From NCBI GenBank assembly GCA_002150815.3, contig NDFF03000018.1, forward strand, positions 1-64,000: a stretch of 64,000 bases of DNA, read 5' to 3'. A program made the position numbers and the translations under genes. This stretch comes from Grammothele lineata (Eukaryota > Basidiomycota > Agaricomycetes > Polyporales > Polyporaceae). How positions within the stretch are numbered: position 1 is the stretch's first letter; each line of letters opens with the position of its first letter. The notes beneath the pieces are model-generated. The model ran no database searches. It worked only from the letters and a program-made list of their open reading frames with translations, and was not told the DNA's origin. Below, piece by piece: positions 59,196 through 64,000 of the stretch.

Positions 59196-59960
59196 ATGCA
59201 GGCCGCCGCACCCAACCCTTCCACCGCAAAGTTCCAGCTCGCCCTGCCTTTCCTCCTCGCCCCCGCCTCCCCAGCTCTCGCCGCGGTCCACGCAGTCCGC
59301 GCGAGCGTCCTCCACCCACACGATCCCGCACTCAAAGCCACCCACTGTCCCCACTGTGGCCTCTCTCTGCTCGCCGGCGCCGCGCAGCCGCGCTCCGTCC
59401 GCACCTCCCGCAAGCGCAAACGCGGAGAAGCCTCCGCGACGCGTGCCGTCCGACGCTCATGTGCAACCTGCGGTCACACCGAGGACGTCTCGCTCGGGTC
59501 CACGGGCGACCCGCCCGCCCTCCCAAAACCCCGAGACCGCGCGCGACGGGGCCGCACGCCGGGCGAGGGGACGATCGCCCCGCCTCGTGCAGCGAGCGCG
59601 GCAGAAGCACAAATGAGCCCCGTGCGTCCTCCACCGGCCCCCGCGTCGCGCCCCGCAGTTCCTTCGTTCTCGTCGATCGCGGACCCAGCGCCGGCCCTGT
59701 CGACGCAGCACCCGTCTCGCTCAGGCTCCGGAGCTCGTGCCTGCGCACCGCCGCCCTCCCAACGACTCCCGCAACCTACCCCGCAGGATGCGCCAGTCGG
59801 CACATCATCTATCCGCGAGGACACGCGGGCCAGGGCTCGTCCGAAGAAGAAGGCCGGGTTGCAGAACATGCTCGCTCGGAACCGCGAACGCCAGGAGCAA
59901 GAGAAGAAGCGTGAAGGAGACCAAGGCCATGGCCTGTCTGCTTTCCTGCAGGCTCTCTGA
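59196..59960 (+). CDS. SNM1: RNase MRP/P protein subunit candidate, Snm1/Rpp21/Rpr2-like
   Basis: Single exon, 254 residues. The first helix pair AKFQLALPFLLAPASPALAA, VHAVRASVLHPHDPALKATH is followed by a CPHCGLSLL knuckle, a basic spacer SVRTSRKRKRGEAS, and a second knuckle SCATCGHTEDVSL. This helix plus split CxxC..CxxC zinc ribbon is the layout of the Rpr2/Rpp21/Snm1 family, RNA-binding subunits of RNase P and MRP. The remaining 150 residues are Pro/Ala/Arg-rich, and the C-terminus has RARPKKKAGLQNMLARNRER, a basic helix also seen in Snm1. I favour Snm1 (MRP) over Rpp21 because of the long tail, but the assignment rests on fold pattern only. Divergent from the BTB gene, about 150-330 bp. 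Confidence 0.6.
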   Translation: MQAAAPNPSTAKFQLALPFLLAPASPALAAVHAVRASVLHPHDPALKATHCPHCGLSLLAGAAQPRSVRTSRKRKRGEASATRAVRRSCATCGHTEDVSLGSTGDPPALPKPRDRARRGRTPGEGTIAPPRAASAAEAQMSPVRPPPAPASRPAVPSFSSIADPAPALSTQHPSRSGSGARACAPPPSQRLPQPTPQDAPVGTSSIREDTRARARPKKKAGLQNMLARNRERQEQEKKREGDQGHGLSAFLQAL

Positions 59961-60771
59961 TAGCATTCTGCCTTACCGCCGTACGTGCTTCTATCCACGA
60001 TACGATCCCAAACATGCCCCATCCATCCGATGCGGATGGTTCTCCGGGAACGCCGGTGCGTGTTCAAGCTTGCATCTTTCGATTGAAGTTAACTATCCAT
60101 GATCTTGCGTGTTGCTCCTTAATGATAGCTTACATCACAACATGGGAGCTTCTTGCGCGCGGCTCATTATAACTCAATACCCTGCTGGCACTCCATAGCG
60201 GTGTGCCCGTTGCGTATCAGCCACATGAAGACGCTTCGACCTCGTCAAGAAATCACGATGGAGCCTTCTGGTCTCTCAACACGCGCCAAAGGCCGTCACA
60301 TCCCGGCGGTCGTCCTTTGAACATGCACCGCGAAGGCGATACAGAGCGCGTGCAAACCACAAGGCAACTCGTATGAGTGCAATCTTGCCAGGCCCACAGG
60401 CGGTGATGAAATCGCTCACACGACAAGAAATGGGCGAGGCAACGTCATACACATTTCGAACGGTCCACGAGCAAAACACTCCCCAGATTACAAGCACAAC
60501 CTCCAATTCATGGGTGCGGAGTAAGGCGAGATGAGAGGAGGGTGGGCGGTCAGACGATCCGTGACAGTAGTAGCGTAATTGTGAATGAAAGCTACATAAC
60601 ACCGGGCGATCGCGAAGCAGGGGCATGGTTGAATACAAACGACGTACAAACACACGAGAGCGAGAAGAGGAAGGAAGAGAGAACCGCATCCACCTTGCCG
60701 GCGACTATCGTACAAGAACCTCCAGAAAGACCATTAGGCAGTGTGCATGAGTGAAGAGCAAGGCATAGCGT
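59961..60771. other. Convergent spacer, SNM1-like / SSD1
   Basis: 811 bp. Presumed 3' UTRs plus sequence with no coding signal on either strand. Confidence 0.45.
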
Positions 60772-63700
60772 TCATGCGGCAAACTTCTTCTCTTCGGCGT
60801 ACGGGTTGACGCTGTAGACCTTGATGACCGGGGGACTCTTGGTCAAGTCGGCGGTGACGATGACCTGATAGAACAAACATTCATCAGCGGTCCGTTACAG
60901 CACATTTTTAAGGTGAGATCACGCACCGGAACGGTCATGAGCTCGCGGATTTCTTGAATCTTGTGGCCCGAGGGGAGGGTCTTCAGGCCCTCGAACTGGG
61001 GTGGGAGCTTCTGCCTGGAAAGGAGACGCTGCTTCGAGTTCACTGCGTCATCCGGTTCCTGGTTGGTCCTCCCGAGCACAATTTCATCCTCCTCGTTGTC
61101 GTCCTCGTCGAACAGCGCTTTTTCATCGTGCACAGAACGCGATGCAACCTCCATCTTGAGAGCGTGCTGCTCCGCGTTCTGCTTGACTTTCTTGAGGTGC
61201 TCGTCGTCGCTGTTCTCGGCAAGCCACGTGATGACATCACGAGTCGACCAGTAGATCTGGAGGGCGTGCTTGTGTTCATCGTACACGTGGTTCTATAAAT
61301 GGCAAAACCTGAGTGACATCGCAAGACAGTACGCGCACGAACACAAACCTCAATAGGCATCTGATCGACGTGAACACGCTTCTCGATGCCGAATTCGGGA
61401 ATGAGAACATCAAAGGCAGCATCCAGAACGCCGATGACCTTGGCCTGGCGAATGACGGGACCGTAGCGCTGAGTGAGATCTGAAATCAGAACACACAGGT
61501 ACAAGTGGGTAGACTGCTCCTGAGCGAGCTTCGCGGAGTCGCGCTTACTGTAAGCACGGTGTGAGTACAAGCCCCATCTGTAACCATATTTCACTTACAT
61601 GTTGCACTGCTGCGCGATCTTGGCGACTGCGTCACGATCCATACTGAACTTCGGCTCTGAGCCGCCCTGAAGAATTGCATCCAGCTGCCGATGGACAAGA
61701 ATATCGGCATAGCGACGGATGGGCGACGTAAAGTGCGAGTACAGCGGAATGTTGAGGGCGTAGTGGCCGTACTTGGCGATGTCCAGCATACCAGCGCAGA
61801 AGTATTTCGCGCGGGGCGAAGCCTTCTGCAGCAGGAGCTCCAGGATTGTCTTGGCGGTGGGATCCTCGATCCCTTCGAGGGACTTCATCAAGGTAGCAAC
61901 CGAAGTCGTATCGATGGTATACCCGAGGCGAGCCGCACGCTCGACGAAGGCGTTCTAGAAGGAGAATGAGCAAAAATTATGACATCATGCTTGCGCGCTA
62001 GACTTACAATGCGCCGCTCGATGGGGCTGTCGTGGCGACGTAGCATGGCCTGTTCGGAAAAGTGGACAGCAACTTGTTGTGCGACAGCGATGTTCGTCAT
62101 GAGCATAAACTCTTCGACCAGATTATGCGCCTCAAGCCTCTGGTACTGGCCGCAGTCGGTGGGCATGCCGTTTTCGTCCAACTTGAAAGTGATGCGAAGT
62201 GAATGGGTCTTGACACAACCGGCCTGCATGCGACGTGCACGAAGCTGCTTCGCGAGGTCATCGAGCACCTTGATGTCGTGGGCGATGCCGGCAGCATCGT
62301 GTTCGGGAATGACCAGAATGTCGCCTAGAGTCTTGCCCTCGATTACCTCCTGAGCGTTCAAATAGGACAGTTTGGTCGCCGACTTGATAATAGTTCTGCC
62401 GAACCACTTCTTGACAATCTTCGCATCCTTCGACATGGTGAAGATGACGGAGAACGCGAGGCGTTCCTGGCCCGGGAGAAGACTGCACGCCTGCTCGCTG
62501 AGAGTGGGCGGCAGCATGGGGACGGCGCGCTGTACGAGGTAAACGCTCGTCGCGCGCTTCCGGGCATCGCGGTCGAGAGCCGTGTTTGGCTTGACGAAGT
62601 ACGAGACGTCAGCGATATGGACACCGATATCATAAGTGCCGTCCTCGTTCGCTTTGACGGACAACGCATCATCAAGGTCTTTGGCATCCTCCGGGTCGAT
62701 CGTGAAGACACGCTCGTCGCGGAGATCTTTGCGGACGTCAAGCTCGCGCTCCGGTACGCTGAGAACCCATTGAGTGTTATGAGCCACGATGCTAAAGAAA
62801 TTGGTACTCACCTCCAAGGCGTGGGAGGAAGACACTTCATCACGTTGTCAGTGAACTCTTCCGTGGGGAAATTGCAGTCCTTGAGGAGTGCGCTCGTCTC
62901 GACCTCGATGTCGCCAATGGGCCCCAGCTCTTCGACGAGCGTGCCGAAGGGGTGGAGGGAAGAGATGGGCTATGGATGAAGATGAGTTACGTTCACAACA
63001 GCGAGGTCGATTACAGTACGCACATGGCGCTTAATGCATGCGACGAACAGCTTGTTGGCGTACGCCTCCGAGTTCTGCACAAAGTCTGGGGGCGCCTGCT
63101 CGGTAGGGATAGCGATAAGCGGCACACGCTTGTCGGTGGGCTTGAACCAAACGATCTTGGGGCGCTCAATGGGACGACGGGGTTCGTCACCCTTGTCGCC
63201 TTCACGCTCACGACGCTCTGCCTCTTGCTTCTCCTTTGTCGCCGCCGAGGACGGACGAAGCAGACCGAGCGTTCCAGAGAACAGCTGGCCGGGCATGCGC
63301 TCGACAACTGCCACGACGTGGCCCGCAAACTGAGGCTTGACCTCATCCGTCACCCTGCCAAGTTGATCAGTCTGCATACCGTCAAGCCATACTCAAGTAC
63401 GCACTCCTCGTCTTCGAAGAGCATCAAACCCTGGCCCTCGACTTCGACGTCATCCTTCTTCTTGTCGTTCTTACGCCCGGCGGCGCCCTTGAGGTCGTAG
63501 GCGGAGTTTTCTTCCTTCTTGCGCTTCTTCTCCTCCTTCTCCTTCTTGGTACCCCATACTTCGTCCACGTCCAGCAGTTCAACTGCCACAATATCGCCTT
63601 CCAGCGCACGGTTCCGGTCCTTGGAACCACAGATATAGATGTCGGCGTCGAGCACCTCCGTCGCAACATACGCGTCCGACCGATTACGTTTGTTAACGCG

Positions 63701-64000
63701 TAGAATGCCTACAACAAGCTTGCCAGCTGCCAGGAGAGGCGGTAGGGAAGCCTGAGGGAGATAAGGAGCGAACAGCGACTTGCGCTGGGGTTGGTTAGAC
63801 TGCTGCTGGAGCTGCGATTGGAACTGCTGCTGTTGCTGCTGCAATAGGTTGATGCCACCCAAACCGAGGCCCATCATGTTGGCAGCCATCATGTTCGGAA
63901 GCATGTTCGGGAAGCTGAAGGACGGCATTTTCTGGTGGTGGCCGCCGGCGGCAGCGCGGAACTGCTGCAGGCTCTGGAGCTGGGCTTGTGCTTGCGCAAG
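60772..64000 (-). CDS. SSD1: SSD1/DIS3L2-family RNA-binding protein, 5' end outside window
   Basis: Translational regulator of cell-wall and growth mRNAs. The frame is open to base 64000. The visible N-part is Gln/Met/Leu-rich ([20 protein letters not shown]). Cold-shock domains follow: [60 protein letters not shown], a Lys/Glu-rich insert, and [20 protein letters not shown]. The RNB domain has [54 protein letters not shown] and [15 protein letters not shown]. The C-terminal S1-like end reads [20 protein letters not shown]. The four RNase II aspartates (D, +6, +8, +9) are all present (about 62707-62660), unlike yeast Ssd1. The conserved arginine in SPIRRYAD is also kept. The Lys/Glu insert and Gln-rich N-part support SSD1 over plain DIS3. 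About eight introns. Confidence 0.93.

Noticed and set aside
60772..64000. Call as exosome nuclease DIS3
   Set aside because: No PIN domain is visible, and the Gln-rich N-part, Lys/Glu insert and cold-shock sequence fit SSD1/DIS3L2.

Overview
The window looks like nuclear DNA of a filamentous basidiomycete, most likely an agaricomycete (inference). Protein-coding genes are broken by many short GT..AG introns, mostly 45-90 nt. The gene set includes fungal-type proteins (trifunctional HIS4, SSD1, VID27, RRN7, NAD-IDH1) and a canonical Argonaute. Base composition is GC-rich, and intergenic spaces are mostly 150-1000 bp. I recognised no rRNA, tRNA, CRISPR array, intact transposon or viral gene.

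Layout, left to right. 0-10 kb: minus-strand genes for an EF-hand mitochondrial carrier (cut by the left edge), an orphan 343-residue protein and an Argonaute. 10-23 kb: HIS4 (+), pyruvate dehydrogenase E1-beta (-), a short-chain dehydrogenase and an ACMSD-type amidohydrolase (both +), a membrane-anchored alpha/beta hydrolase (-), and IDH1 (+). 23-35 kb: a conserved-looking unknown (-), the AP-1 sigma adaptin (+), RNA exonuclease REX3 (-), ceramide synthase LAG1 (+), a Gfd2/YDR514C-like DEDDh protein (-) and centromeric histone H3/CENP-A (+). 35-46 kb: a 955-residue low-complexity protein (+), a gene-poor stretch, a cytochrome P450 (+) and a membrane-anchored cupin (-). 46-64 kb: Pol I factor RRN7 (-), ER J-protein ERJ5 (+), glutamine synthetase (+), VID27 (-), a 109-residue orphan (+), a BTB protein (-), an SNM1-like RNase MRP subunit candidate (+) and SSD1/DIS3L2 (-, cut by the right edge).

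Most genes are core housekeeping: mitochondrial carbon flow (PDB1, IDH1, ATP-Mg/Pi carrier), nitrogen and amino acids (GLN1, HIS4), RNA processing and decay (AGO, REX3, SNM1-like, SSD1), Pol I transcription, ER folding and sphingolipids, vesicle traffic and centromere identity. The accessory-looking part is about 38.8-46.6 kb, holding the P450, the cupin and sequence with no clear gene. Strands alternate strongly, so many genes share short divergent promoters or face each other tail to tail.

The most notable observations are a 3-nt micro-exon in the Argonaute gene, an SSD1 homologue that keeps the RNase II aspartate tetrad lost in yeast Ssd1, a CENP-A gene with a long loop 1 and an unusually long 501-nt intron, a cupin fused to a membrane anchor, and several well-structured orphan genes. 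I did not find a clearly new multi-gene system. Exon limits were read by eye from splice sites and frame continuity, so individual junctions may be off by a few bases.
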